Shown here: positions 1 to 12,100 of the stretch, one piece after another
Position numbering within the stretch: the stretch's first letter is position 1
Layout of the letters: the number at the start of each line of letters is the position of its first letter
Origin: Purshia tridentata
Lineage: Eukaryota; Streptophyta; Magnoliopsida; Rosales; Rosaceae
Assembly: GCA_003254885.1 (NCBI GenBank)
Contig: QANT01005968.1
Span: 1-64,000, forward strand
Direction of reading: 5' to 3'
Length of the DNA: 64,000 nucleotides
The notes under the pieces: generated by a model
What the model was told of the DNA's origin: nothing
The model's database searches: none
The model's input: the letters and a program-made list of their open reading frames with translations, nothing else
Translations under genes and position numbers: made by a program

Positions 1-524
1 TAATAATAGAAAACTAATATGAAAATATTATAATATCTTTAATTTTAATCTAAAAAGACTATAATACCCTTAATTTTAACGGAGATATTGACGAAGGCGT
101 GAAATTGTAAATTTTTTTTAATTCAGGTGGGAGATTGATTCAATTTTTAATTTGGGTGGTGAATTGAAAGTAAAGGTGTAGTTTAGGTAAGTAATTTCAA
201 AAAAAGCCAAACTTGTTTTCACATAGTTAAACCAGCTAGGTTTGCAAGTGGCCAAAAAACAAAAACAAAAACAAGCAAGGTTTGCTGCAGGTCTTGCCTG
301 CCACTCTCTCCAAAGGGCGCGTGAGTGAGTGAGCCCTCCGTCACCAGCAGCCCCCGCTCATAGTCGTCTCTTCTCTATCATTTCCCGAAAGGCCGAAACC
401 TATACATACACAAACACCTCCATTAATTTGAAAATTAATCTCAAACAAATAAATCCAAAATAAATTAAATTAATTAATTTAAAACAAAAAATAGCAAAAA
501 CCCCCGTCCACGTTTTTCTCTAAC
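1..524. other. Upstream noncoding region of the L34e-like gene
   Basis: The first 230 bases are AT-rich and resemble worn repeat sequence, but I cannot name a family. From about 290 to 420 the base composition becomes richer in C and T, with CT-rich stretches typical of a plant core promoter and 5' leader, and the coding start follows at 525. No convincing TATA box could be chosen. Confidence 0.4.
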
Positions 525-1190
525 ATGCGCCATCTCCTATTCGCCACCACCACCACCACTACCATGCGCTCCTCCTCAGCCACCGCCACGTCATCATCAT
601 CTTCCTCCCCCCCAACCCCCAAACCCAAATCCCCAAACCCTAACAACCCTAACCCTAATTGCACCCTCCTCTGCAAGCACTCGCCTTCTGCAACCCTCGA
701 CCTCCTGATCCTCGTTCTCGTCCTCTTCTCCGGGACCTTTCTCATCACCTCCTACTTCTCCTACATCTTCAACTCGCTCTCGCTCCTCCTCCACCACTCC
801 ACCCCCCACCTCCACCATGCGCCGGCGGTCTCCTACCTCGTCGGCTTCGTCGGCTTCTTCGCGCTCGCGCTTGCGCTCGTCGAGTTCTGTTGCGGCGCGC
901 GGTCGCGCAGGTGCGAGAGGCCTGGGTGCAAGGGGTTGAAGAAGGCCATGGAGTTCGATTTGCAGCTGCAGACCGAGGAGTGCGTCAAGTCCGGCGCCAA
1001 AGAGATCGATCGGCTGCCGTGGAAGGGCGGCAGCGAGGCCAATCCGGATTACGAGTGTCTCAGGTCTGAGCTGAGGAAGATGGCTCCGCCCAATGGCCGC
1101 GCCGTGTTGCTGTTTCGCGCGCGGTGCGGGTGCCCCGTGGCCAAGCTGGAAGGCTGGGGTCCTAAGCGCAGCAGACGGCATAAGAAGTGA
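525..1190 (+). CDS. Ribosomal protein L34e superfamily-type membrane protein (At5g19025-like)
   Basis: One uninterrupted frame encodes 221 residues. The N-terminus is rich in Thr, Ser and Pro (residues 8-45). Two hydrophobic segments follow, about 58-90 and 100-122, predicted to span a membrane. After them comes the cysteine-rich conserved part with CCGARSRRCERPGCKGLKKA near 122-141 and the EFDLQLQTEECVKSG stretch. This is the layout of a plant family annotated as L34e superfamily, for example At5g19025 and At3g06180. Despite the name it is not a ribosomal protein and its function is unknown. The first ATG at 525 was chosen; a second in-frame ATG lies at 564. The strongly C-biased coding strand leaves long antisense frames open, and these are not genes. 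The At5g19020-like PPR gene downstream on the same strand supports the assignment. Confidence 0.85.
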   Translation: MRHLLFATTTTTTMRSSSATATSSSSSSPPTPKPKSPNPNNPNPNCTLLCKHSPSATLDLLILVLVLFSGTFLITSYFSYIFNSLSLLLHHSTPHLHHAPAVSYLVGFVGFFALALALVEFCCGARSRRCERPGCKGLKKAMEFDLQLQTEECVKSGAKEIDRLPWKGGSEANPDYECLRSELRKMAPPNGRAVLLFRARCGCPVAKLEGWGPKRSRRHKK

Positions 1191-1211
1191 GCACTCTTTA
1201 TATACATTGCT

Positions 1212-1279
1212 GTTCATTGAACATTTGATCGAAGTTGCACTCATTGTATACAGTTCATTGAACATTTGATCGAAGTTGC
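1212..1279. repeat. 41-bp period direct repeat in the 3' flank
   Basis: A 27-base word beginning GTTCATTGAACATTTG occurs at 1212 and again at 1253, giving two tandem units with a period of 41 bases. It lies just after the stop codon of the L34e-like gene, so it would be in its 3' untranslated region. Confidence 0.8.
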
Positions 1280-2573
1280 TTTATCTTATAGAAATTTGTA
1301 TGAAATGTCGTAGAGGTAGAGCTTATTCCACCTTTTATCTCATTATTTGGAGATGGTTGTATTGTACTGCATCCTCTGGTTACTCGTTTACAGTCATATG
1401 CAGGAAATAAACAGCTAGGTTTGAGTCCAACTGTGATATCGCTTATATAAAATCTTCAAACAATTTTGTGGTGCATATTTAAGAATAGAAGCATAGCTGT
1501 TTGAACAAGTCCATATGGTAGAAGGTAGAAGCAGGGTTTTTTTCTTTCTGGAAAAAGGATTCTTTTTGTCTTGGCGAATTTTGCTTATAGTTCAACCTTT
1601 TCTTCATTTGCCCACCCCCTCAAACATGGTCTTTCATTTTGTATCACTTGCTAATTTTTTCTTAGCTATGGTGATTGGTGTGATGAATCTGTCATTCTTG
1701 AACAATCTAGGCTAGAACAATGTTCTATTTTATTAGTGGAGCGTGAATTATCTGGGAGTTGGATGGTATTAGCATTTAGTACATATATTTCCCATTGATC
1801 TGCGTGAATTTGCACATTTTATTAGTACATAGGAATAGCACTCCATTATAGAGATGTAAAATAAACTGGCGCATGAGTATTGTATGGACATCACATGTTT
1901 CAAACCCTGTAATATGAGGTGTGACATGTCCAATGACTTGTGTAAGCCACGAGAGTGTTTGAAGGTTTGGATTGGTACTTTTTGAAGTTGATAAGCTAGG
2001 GGTCTCTAAAGTGGTCCATACATCAACCTTGGTGGTACGAGGTAGATTATCATAGGGTTGGTGTGGAAAGCTTTTTATCAGAATTTGAAGAAGCTTGACA
2101 TCAATGCAATGGTGGCAGTGTAGGTGATAAGTATGATCTTATGTGCTAAATGCATGACAGCTGCGGTGTAGTTTTGGGGTGTAGGCCAAGAAAGGACATT
2201 TGACAAGTAGTTTGTGAATGGTTATCTGAAGTGTTAGCTTTTGCACCATGGTTGTAATGATCATGACAGACAAACGGAGTAGAACATGTTCCTAATAGTT
2301 CTATATGTTTTTCTTGTTAAAATTTAGTTATATGCAAACTTGAGTCCTCGATTTAAAACTGATACAATAATATGACTTTTTCTTGATGTTACACCAATTT
2401 TACTGTTGTAGCATGCAGGGGCATCCCATTTAAAGTACCCAGCCACTGCAGGTTCTAGATCTTCATGACCAACCATAGTATTGAGCTTGTACTGCCAGAG
2501 AGTAATCTCTCATACGAGGCCTTTGCCTATGTATTTGCTAGTAGGGCAAGACAGTAGTTCGGCCCCTTTTTTA

Positions 2574-2860
2574 ACACCTTACCTACAATACAAGTGTCAA
2601 ATGAGAGCAGGAGTGGTAATGCATATTGAGAAGCAACAGTTAGGTTTAGAAGAACCTGTAAGCTGTTTAGTTCACTTCACTTTGTCGTCGTTCAGGATTA
2701 GTCCTATTTATGGCACACCTTACCTGCATCGCAAGTGTCAAGTGAGAGCAGAAATGGTAATGCGGGCAATAAAGAGAAGCAACAATATAATTTAGGAAGC
2801 ACCTGTAAACTGTTTGGCTTCACTTTTTTGTATCATCGTCCAATTTATGGTTGGCATTTG
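2574..2860. repeat. Imperfect tandem duplication of about 141 bp
   Basis: Two diverged units start at about 2574 and 2715, each beginning ACACCTTACCT and carrying the words AAGTGTCAA, TGAGAGCAG, AATGGTAATG-like and AGAAGCAACA in the same order, followed by CTGTAA(A/G)CTGTTT. Small insertions separate them. A short open frame crosses both units but has no recognisable protein similarity, so I treat this as an old noncoding duplication. Confidence 0.7.
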
Positions 2861-3812
2861 TGGTTCAATTAAATTCTGAATCCTAGGAAGGTTCTGGCAG
2901 TTGCCTTGATGACTGTTCTCTGATTTGGTTTTTAGTTTTGTCATTGGTTCTTTCAATGCGTTTTCTTGATTTAAGCCACCCCCTCCTTCCTCAGTAGGTT
3001 TCAGATGCATTTTGTTGGGGTGCACTATTATTTATTTTGCAAGTGTTTTGTCTTATCAATTTCATGACTCAACTAAACCCTGAAAGGGGCATTGAACATT
3101 TACTTGGAATTGCAACCGTGCAAGCTATGTAAACTGCATCTGCATTCTTAAGGTTTGGTACGATTATAATCTAAATTCTCTGGTGTTGCAGGGCTGTGGC
3201 CGGCATGGTTCTTAATGGAGGAGACAATCGCTGATTGTTCGGGATGCTTTGGTCGCCGGAGTTCACTTTATATGTTCAATCAGTTACCTTTTAAATTATA
3301 GTTGTTCCTCTTTTTTTCTCCTTTTTTTTTTCCAGATGACTTCACTTTCAATTAAAACATTTTTTTAAGAATCATATATATCTCTGGCGGCACACTTTAT
3401 ATTGTCTGAAACAACCTTGTCTAGACAAGCATCTTCTAGAGCGATAGTCTCTCATATGTGGAAGGATATAACTAAATTAATGAGAATAAATATATGAAGT
3501 GTCAATTGAGTATTTATTTCACAATTAAATCTAACGTCCTTGGCCATGGTTGCCATTGCCGAACTAAATGGTTTTAAACTTTTATACCATCATTTACCTT
3601 TGAGAACTTTTATTAAGTTGTGGTCTGCATACCAATCGACATTGTGCAATGGTTGAAGGTCTTTGTTCGCAATTTAGATATGAGTAATTCTAGATTCAAA
3701 TGCATGTGATTTCATTGCATTTCCAAGGAATAGCCTCTATTAATACAAGTACAATCAACCACTTTAATATCGGAGGCTTGGCATCAAACTATAAATTCAT
3801 TAGTCCAAAGAC

Positions 3813-5942
3813 GTGCACCAACAACCAATAACACTTGTTAGGAAGCTTCTCATGCTCATATCTCTGAGATCCAAATCGTTCCCCGGCTCTCCAAACCTTC
3901 CTGCTCTTTCACTTCTCAAATGGGTCTCCACCGCGACCACCCAGAACCCAGAGGACCATCTGCGTTTGTTCTTCAAAGCCAGAATGAACCAAACCCACTT
4001 CGACGACTACGAGCTCACCTTGGTTTCGGTTTTGAAGTCTTGCTCGTCCCTTACGGCCTTTTTCCAAGGCCAACAAATCCATTCCCTTGTTCTGAAATCT
4101 GGGCTCCACTCCAACACTTACATCAACAACAGCTTGATTAACATGTATGCCAAATGCGGCTTCATTGCCGATGCCGAGTCGCTGTTCGATTCTTGTCCCA
4201 AGTTGGACCCGGTGTCTTGTAATATTATGGTTGCTGGGTACGTCAAGTGTGGTCGTTTGGACAATGCACGCCGGTTGTTTGATATAACGCCTCGCAAAGG
4301 TTGTGTCTCGTACACTACCATGATAATGGGTCTTGCCCAAAACGAGTGTTGGACGGAAGCGATTGAGGTTTTTAAGAATATGAGGTCCGCGGGTGTGATC
4401 CCAAATGAGGTGACAATGGCGACTGTGATCTCGACTTGCTTGCATTTAGGTGGGATTTGGAATTGTCGAGCGCTTCATGGTTTCGTAATTAAGCTGCAGC
4501 TTGATGGGTTTGTTATTGTTTCGACCAATTTGATGCACATGTATTGTGGTTGTTCGAGTGTCTGGGAAGCAAGAAGGTTGTTCAATGAAATGCCTGAACG
4601 GAATATCGTTTCGTGGAATGTCATGCTAAATGGGTATTCGAAAGCTAGGCTTGTTGATTTGGCCAGAGAGCTGTTTGAGAAGATCCATGACAAAGATGTG
4701 GTTTCATGGGGTACAATGATTGATGGGTATGTACAAGTAGAGTGGTTAAGTGAAGCTCTGGTGATGTATCGGGCAATGCTGCGTACCGGATTGGGACCGA
4801 ATGATGTTATGCTTGTAGATTTGATATCGGCCTGTGGGCGATCTGAGGCAATCCTAGAAGGTCAGCAATTTCATGGGAGAATTGTAAAGGAAGGTTTTGA
4901 CTGTTATGACTTTGTACAGGCAACTGTCATCAATTTTTATGCAGCTTGTGGCAACATGAGCCGTGCTTATCTTCAGTTTGAAAAGGGCATCAAGGAGCAT
5001 GTCGCGTCTTGGAATGCCCTCATTGCAGGATACATAAGGCATAGAATGATTGACCAGGCAATGCTATTGTTCAATGAGATGCCTGAAAGAGATGTTTTTT
5101 CATGGAGTACCATGATTTCTGGTTATGCACAGAGTGAGCAACCTAAATTGGCTCTGGAACTCTTCCAAGGAATGGTAGCTAGTGGTATCCAACCAAATGA
5201 AATAACCATGGTGAGTGTTTTCTCTGGAATTGCTACTATAGGCACATTGAAAGAAGCAAGATGGGCTCATGAGTACATACTTGAGAACTCCATTCCTCTT
5301 AATGACAATTTAAATGCAGCACTCATTGATATGTATGCCAAATGCGGGAGTATCAACACTGCCTTAGAGGTGTTTTATCAAATCCGAGACAAAACCTCTA
5401 CTGTGTCACCATGGAATGCCATTATATGTGGGTTGGCCATGCACGGCCATGCAAGATTGTCTCTTGAAATATTTTCGGACTTGCAAAGGTGTAATATCAA
5501 ACTCAATTCAATCACATTCATTGGAGTCCTTAGTGCATGTTGCCATTCTGGCTTGGTGGAGGCCGGGGAGAGGTATTTTAAGAGCATGAAGGATGTGTAC
5601 AGCATAGAACCAAATATCAAGCATTATGGTTGTATGGTGGATCTCCTGGGCAGAGCTGGGCGATTAGAAGATACTGAGAAACTGATAAGGAGCATGCCCA
5701 TGAAGGCTGATATTGTCATATGGGGCACGTTATTAGCGGCATGCAGAACACATGGGAATTTGGAAATAGGAGAAATGGCTGCAGAGAGTTTGGCAAGACT
5801 GGAACCATCTCATGGGGCAGGTAGGGTTCTCCTTTCCAACATATATGCAGATGCAGGGAGGTGGGAGGAAGCCTTTTCAGTAAGGCGAGCAATGCAGAGC
5901 CAAAGATTGAAGAAATCACCAGGGCATAGTGATGTTGTATGA
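3813..5942 (+). CDS. PLS-class pentatricopeptide repeat protein, MEF18-like RNA editing factor
   Basis: A single intronless frame of 709 residues. The first 45 or so residues are basic, rich in Leu and Ser, and lack acidic residues, as in a mitochondrial targeting peptide. The rest is a continuous array of PPR motifs of about 31-36 residues, recognisable from units such as SLINMYAKCG, VSWNVMLNGYSKARLVDLA and VFSWSTMISGYAQ, alternating P, L and S types. The C-terminus (from about VYSIEPNIKHYGCMVDLLGR) is an E-type domain ending near RLKKSPGHSDVV, without a DYW deaminase domain. It fits the Arabidopsis At5g19020 product MEF18 (about 685 residues), which is required for a mitochondrial nad4 C-to-U editing site; the target here is inferred only. 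The first ATG was used; another in-frame ATG lies at 3852. It runs tail-to-tail toward the MED33A-like gene, about 180 bases away. Confidence 0.9.
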   Translation: MHQQPITLVRKLLMLISLRSKSFPGSPNLPALSLLKWVSTATTQNPEDHLRLFFKARMNQTHFDDYELTLVSVLKSCSSLTAFFQGQQIHSLVLKSGLHSNTYINNSLINMYAKCGFIADAESLFDSCPKLDPVSCNIMVAGYVKCGRLDNARRLFDITPRKGCVSYTTMIMGLAQNECWTEAIEVFKNMRSAGVIPNEVTMATVISTCLHLGGIWNCRALHGFVIKLQLDGFVIVSTNLMHMYCGCSSVWEARRLFNEMPERNIVSWNVMLNGYSKARLVDLARELFEKIHDKDVVSWGTMIDGYVQVEWLSEALVMYRAMLRTGLGPNDVMLVDLISACGRSEAILEGQQFHGRIVKEGFDCYDFVQATVINFYAACGNMSRAYLQFEKGIKEHVASWNALIAGYIRHRMIDQAMLLFNEMPERDVFSWSTMISGYAQSEQPKLALELFQGMVASGIQPNEITMVSVFSGIATIGTLKEARWAHEYILENSIPLNDNLNAALIDMYAKCGSINTALEVFYQIRDKTSTVSPWNAIICGLAMHGHARLSLEIFSDLQRCNIKLNSITFIGVLSACCHSGLVEAGERYFKSMKDVYSIEPNIKHYGCMVDLLGRAGRLEDTEKLIRSMPMKADIVIWGTLLAACRTHGNLEIGEMAAESLARLEPSHGAGRVLLSNIYADAGRWEEAFSVRRAMQSQRLKKSPGHSDVV

Positions 5943-6123
5943 TAAGAAAAATGGTGTTCTAAACACTCTGAATTCAAGGATGAGGATTGCTATGCCATTG
6001 TCCTCAAGAGAAATTCTTCGTTTTTTACCATAAGTATTGAAAGTTTGACATTTCAAATGTACAACTGAAATTAGCAACCTGAATTACAGGAGGGAAGAAT
6101 AAAGGTAAACGGAAAACAAGAAA

Positions 6124-9100
6124 TTATGGTTCACTTTCAATTATCAATTCCGCAGCTGCACCCATGAGATTAACACCACCAATTCCTAGCAAATCCAGAG
6201 CAAGCTCCTCCTCATTCCACTGCCTCAGCCTCTTACTGATTCTCTTCAAGACATCAACATCCACCTCCAGCACCCAAGTTGGCATGGACACCACTATCAG
6301 GCTCATGAATCCCAAGACATAGGCACGCCAAGTGACCTCATCACAACCAAGAGCTATTTGGTCATGTGGCGCACTTGCAAGGAATTCCATGTGGGTTCCA
6401 AGAATGTTTGGACGCTGCTTTGATCCCCAGGATGATGAGTCAACACCCCAAGCAAAACCTCCACATAGTGATGCAAAGTATGCAACCACATATCCCCTTA
6501 GCCATGCAACTGCATTTGATTCTGTCCCCAGCTTGGAGCTGTGAGCAGATAGAAACCATGAAGGCAAAAATTCTTTAAACAGCAACTGAACCAGACCTAA
6601 GCCTCCAGATAACCATACTAAAGAAGCTGCTAGCGAAGCAGCAAGTTTAACCTGAGTTAAGTTTGAAACCATCTGAAATTGTCCCTGTCTCATTACATTC
6701 TTGGCTATCTTCAATCTCTTGCATTCCTCTACAGGAAACCCACTACTTGTTATCTCTTTCACAGAATGCATCAAAAGGGAAAGAATCTCTTCATTCAAGA
6801 ACATATGATCTGATAAATATGGATAAACATGTAGATAGAGGATCCCTGGGGCAACAGGAGAAACCCTGCTGTGGATATGAGATCCAACTCCATGGCCAAG
6901 AAGAGCTCCAATACCACCATTGTATGAGAGAGAATTGGAATGAAGGCCAAGTGTGGCAGTGAAGCAGCTTTTAAGAAGTTGGATGAAAGCATTATGGTGT
7001 TGGAGGAAGACAGTACGAGATGCAGAGAAGACAAAGAAGCCACTCCAACGCTTTGCTTTCTGAGTCCAGAGTGAATAAATAATTGGCATGCAGGGCCATG
7101 GGCAACCTGCCGCAAGGGAGGCCAAAGTCACTCTAGCTAAACCGAGGTATCGTAGTGAATCTTTGTCAGTTTTATACGTTAGAGTAAGGCTCACTAAGGC
7201 AGCCAGGGGCAACGGCAGTGTAGCTTGACAGCTTCCATCTGTGACAACAAACCCTTTTAGCCATGATATTGAAAAATAGATCTTATAATAATGGGAGAAG
7301 AAACCATTTTCTGACATTAATTTAGTTTTTAATATCTATTTGTAGATTTTTTTTGTGGTTATTTAAGATTTAAGCATTATGTTTCTCAGTCATTAGCTTA
7401 AATATGTATAGTTAAGATGTATCATCTCACTCGATGCATATCTCAACCATCTATATTTGACCTAACAGTTGAGAATATCTTTTCATTCAATGTCCTCATA
7501 GGAATAATTAATCTAGTCAATTTTATTTAGACACCACCAAATAGAAGAAATGTCAGTGCCAAACTTGCTCTGAGCAAACTTTGTATTTTCTATTTCATTT
7601 TTCAGACATGCATCACACTCAAGCAGGAGGTTCCAATATCACATCCTAGGACACACGAATTATGTTTTTTTTATTGGTTTTGGGGGGGTGGTGGTGTGTG
7701 GTGGTGGTGGGGTTGGAAAAGGGCAATGTTGTTATTTATAGCCATTATTCACCCTGCGTGCACACATTTATGTAATGCAAACAAAAATCAAAAGAAAAAG
7801 AAAAAAAGAACCTGAAACAGTGCTTGAGACATCAACAGCAGTGGCAGCTACAATTTGCTTGATCTTTTCTACAACATTTGACAGATTTGCATCAGGGCTG
7901 GGCCAATCTGTCCCATTCATAGAAGCTGGTTTCCATACACCCCTAGTTACTTCAGCCGAGAGGTAGCTCACGACAGTTGCCAAAGATGCGGGAAGAAAAT
8001 CAACCAACACTTTGAGCCCTAAGATATTAGTACAATTAAGTTTTAGTAGAACAAATATGACCCAGTTTTGTCTTCCAAGGTCAAATTGAATTGCAGTGAC
8101 ATGCAAAATCCTTGTCAGATGGGTTCTCAAGTACAGTTTGCCTATGAAGATGAATTCAATTATAGGAAACTAGATTAGGCACCAACCCATACTCACCTGT
8201 AGCCAGTTTCCGGGGAGAAAGTCTCCCATTAGCACAGGCTGTCAAAGCAGCATCAACTACAAATGGAACAGCTACCAGAATATCCCAAGCACACAATTTA
8301 CGTAAATTATTATCTTCATCTGCTTCTCTAGTTGAACCACAACTTCCAGAAGCAGCATTAGAATCTAAAGACTGCTCTCCACATTCATTTGATTTGAACA
8401 TCATGTTCAAAAGCTCATCAACAGAGAGATGAACAGGGGTTCTGCGAGCAAGTCCAGAGAGGGTTGAAGCTATGCATGCAAGATGCTGCATGTGCCAATC
8501 TTTTAACTTTGGAAATGAATCAATAAAGATGTGGTGTGCAGAAAATGAGCTAGCAACTGCTGCAAGTCTCCTTTTATTATGATCCCGGACCTCCCGGTGG
8601 TCCTTTCCAGAGGATGCTAGGTGGGAGTTTCGTACAAATAGGAGGTATTCAGGAGCAAAGTCAGATCCTACTGTTGGTATATTTGCTGGTCGATCTAAAA
8701 AGCAACGATTAAACTTCCACATTTTTAAAAGAAGTGTGAATGCATCAGAAAACACAGTATGAGCAGAGGTTTCTTTCCCTCTTGTGTGACTGCATGAGCC
8801 ATTAGGGAGACATGACCCAAAAACCTCACAGATTGCCATCAATGAACATCCTAGTTGTGGAACCTGGAAACAACAGTAGTTACAGTACAAAACCAAATGA
8901 CATTAGTTTATAGCCAGTATACAAAGGTCATCATATTCCAATTAAATTATACTTAAAAGAATCCCGAACAAGGTTACACTGTTGTAAAAAGAAGAGGTCA
9001 TCAGTCATTTCATTTTAGGTTGAATTTTTTACTAGATATAAATCCACAATATTAGTTTAAATATTTCAGTTTTCTTTCTATTCCTTTCTTTTCTTTCTTC

Positions 9101-12100
9101 TTCTTTCATTCTTAAAGCTATGCTTAGTGTTTAGGCTGATACAATTGATAATGGCAGAGTTGTAGAAAGAAAATCAACTCAATGTGGAGTATTACCATTC
9201 ATCTAAGAAATCTAATCAACTCAATGATAATAATGTTCCTTACTTAAGTAGTGAAAGATGTTTGGGTCAATGAAAGTAACATGTACCAAGCCAAGCAGCG
9301 AGAAAATCTTAATACAAACAGTGGACGATATCCCGACAAGAAGTTCATTTAGCAGTGGAGCATAACCTATCAGATGGCTTTCACCTCCAGAATAATTTTC
9401 AGGAGATGGAGGAGACAACAACTTGATAATAAAATGAGCAGTGTGTTCCTGCATAAAGGGTAGACCTTAATGTAATTAGGGTGGTTAGGTGGTTCAGTAG
9501 AAACCAGATTTGATCATGATGAAAGCGAAGAAGAAAATTTTGAAAGAATGGGAGATCTATTATGTCTGTACGAATATGAAATTAGTTTTATCAAACACAA
9601 TAACAATTCATTACCTGTATGTTCCAACCCTGAACCAGGGAGGCCCCACAAAGGATGGTAGCTGCTGATATCTTCTCATTATCTGATCCATTGATGGCTA
9701 CCTCAAATATTTTTTCGAGCTCCTTTAAGCTTCCATCAAAACCATGAGCTCACACTCAATTGCTTTACCATGAATAGATTTACAATTAAAAACAAAAACA
9801 AAATAAAATAAAATCTGAAGATACGTTTGGTTCAGGAAGAAAATGGAATATCTGAAGACTAGACCAGAACTATAGAAGTTATAAGTTATGAATAACTCAT
9901 TGACATATTTAATGGGGCCAGCTTCAACGTATAGAATGTCCAAGGACCATACTAACTATTGAGCTAAGCAGCCTCAGCTTATTGTCCACAAACATTAAAG
10001 TTACCTTTTTTTGGTCTCTTGTAATGCTATCTTTGCTGGAACACTAAGAATAAAAGGGATTATCATATAAAACTAAGTTGCATGATAAAATTAAAATTTA
10101 TAGTGTCATTAAGGCAGAGCTATAAGCTTTTAAAATAAACTTCCAGAAATTGAAAAACCAATATATATTAATTTAGATAATTTCATTTAAGAAGAGTAAG
10201 TGCTAGTGTATACCTTGATGCAGGAGTTGAAACCAATGCATTTGTCATTGATGGAGAAAGGGGTGTCCCCTGCATTAATGATGACCAACCAGGCACTTGG
10301 GGAGGTGCATTACAAGGTATTTGATCGATGCATCCTCTCACATAGCCTGGCCAGAAATATGCTGATGTGTCTATTAGATTTCTAGCTATACAAGCCTCAA
10401 CTATCAGATGGCGCATGTTTCCAGCTGAAACAAGGACATAGAACATGGTTTAGAGAGAATTACATTTGAAACCCAAAGAAGCAGTCTCTGAGGAAAAAGA
10501 GAACTAGGCATGCTTCTGAATTTATATAGGGGATTGCAGATGCTAAATGAGTGAAAAGTTACTAAAAGTGTCATCTACAATTCTACATAGGGAAAAGATC
10601 CTAAGCTTCCAAATAATGAATACAATAACAATAAACTATGCTATCCGTATTCTGAGGCCAGGAGATGAACATTCAGAGGGTACAATTATATTTTCTATAT
10701 GTTAGTCAAGCCCATTAGTGCCTTGGTTATCAGCTTAAATGTAAGTAATAGATTGTATACAAATATAGAAGGCTATAACCAAGGCTCTAAGGAGACTATC
10801 TAACACTATCTTTGGTCCAAAGATATCAAAAAAGATGATCATGCCCTGGCAAGTGACCACATTAATTACAATGCAATGCCAATTTGAACTTCTCTAGAAG
10901 AAAGCTTTAACTAAATCTATAATTCAGGTTTTACTTACTGTAATCCACCGCGATTTCATCCATAGTGATGCAGTCCAAATATGCACTTTCAACACTAGTC
11001 CCTGAAATAAAGTACATTGCTTTTGCAGCAGCTCGATTTGCTGCAGAAGCAGCAGAATGAGGGGGAGCCAGCAGTCCTATAAAATTTCCCAGCATCTGTA
11101 AACTGGAGGCTAAACCGTCGCGAGACTTTCCTATTACCTTTTGTTTTTTCCAGTAATTGGCAAAGCCATATCCTGTCTCGTCTACTTGTGCACTTTCATC
11201 TTCCTCAATAAGATCAGCAACCACAAGAGTAGTAATAGACAGCAACATGCATAAGCGAGAATCTAGGTCAGGCATAGGGGACTCAATAGGATCCCTTTCC
11301 TAAAAATTAAAGAAAATAAAAAACAACACAATTAGCGTGATTTCTTGAAATGATAATGTAAGAGATTAATGAGTGTGCGATATTCAATTATTCATTCACT
11401 CATAGAGTGGTCTGGTACTTCAGTTGATTAAGACATCTAAGTGCAAAGAACTTTTGACAATGAAAGAATTTAGTTCATTTCAATGAAAACTCAACCAATA
11501 AAAGCATGAATTTCCTCACTGAGGATCAACTTCAGAAAAGAAAACAGAAGAATATTCTATACAATCTTGTTAAGTCACATGGGAGAATTGAGGAAAGAGC
11601 CTGAATATGTATGCTCAAAGGAAACAACATAAATTTAAGCAACAAAAAAAGATATATTTAGAAATGAATATCCATTTAACCCTTTGGACAAGACGAAGTG
11701 CTGCAATCCATAGGTCCAAAAAGGTGTCTTGCCAAGTTGCACAATTTATGGCTTGAAGGACCTTGATCAAACCTGAGCAGAATACAAACTTTAATTCTCG
11801 TAGATTGAGAACAATATTTATATACGAGGTGACCTAATACCATATCTGCTTTACCAGTGATAACCTCGATAGGACTTGTGGCATTGACCCGTGTCATGTT
11901 TATAGCATCTTCTAGTACCAGATCAAGTGGAAGCCATATATTAGAACGACCAGTTCCATGGCATAGTCCATCAGATGAATCCATAATCGCATGGCACTTT
12001 TGCACTGGACTCAATTTGCATTTTGGTGAGCGTATGCAAATATCTGAAGCCAACTGAAGAAGTGCCTCAGGATTAGTAGCTTTTGTAGTTTTCAACGAAG

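Larger units (their letters stand above)
1191..3812 (+). other. 3' flank of the L34e-like gene and intergenic region
   Basis: No protein-coding gene is recognisable. The part next to the stop codon probably holds the 3' untranslated region. Intron-like acceptor contexts such as the one near 3191 (a T-rich run ending in GTTGCAG) suggest the transcript may run on through spliced 3' exons, but this cannot be shown from sequence alone. Two local duplications inside the stretch are listed separately. From about 3300 to 3800 the sequence is plain AT-rich spacer before the PPR gene. Confidence 0.4.

Noticed and set aside
597-1265. Long open frame of 222 residues on the minus strand
   Set aside because: It is antisense to the L34e-like gene and open only because the sense strand is C-rich and avoids antisense stops. 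The Arg/Glu/Gly-rich translation has no family resemblance.
3909-4445. Open frame of 178 residues antisense to the PPR gene
   Set aside because: The sense strand holds a clear PPR array; the antisense product has no recognised motif.
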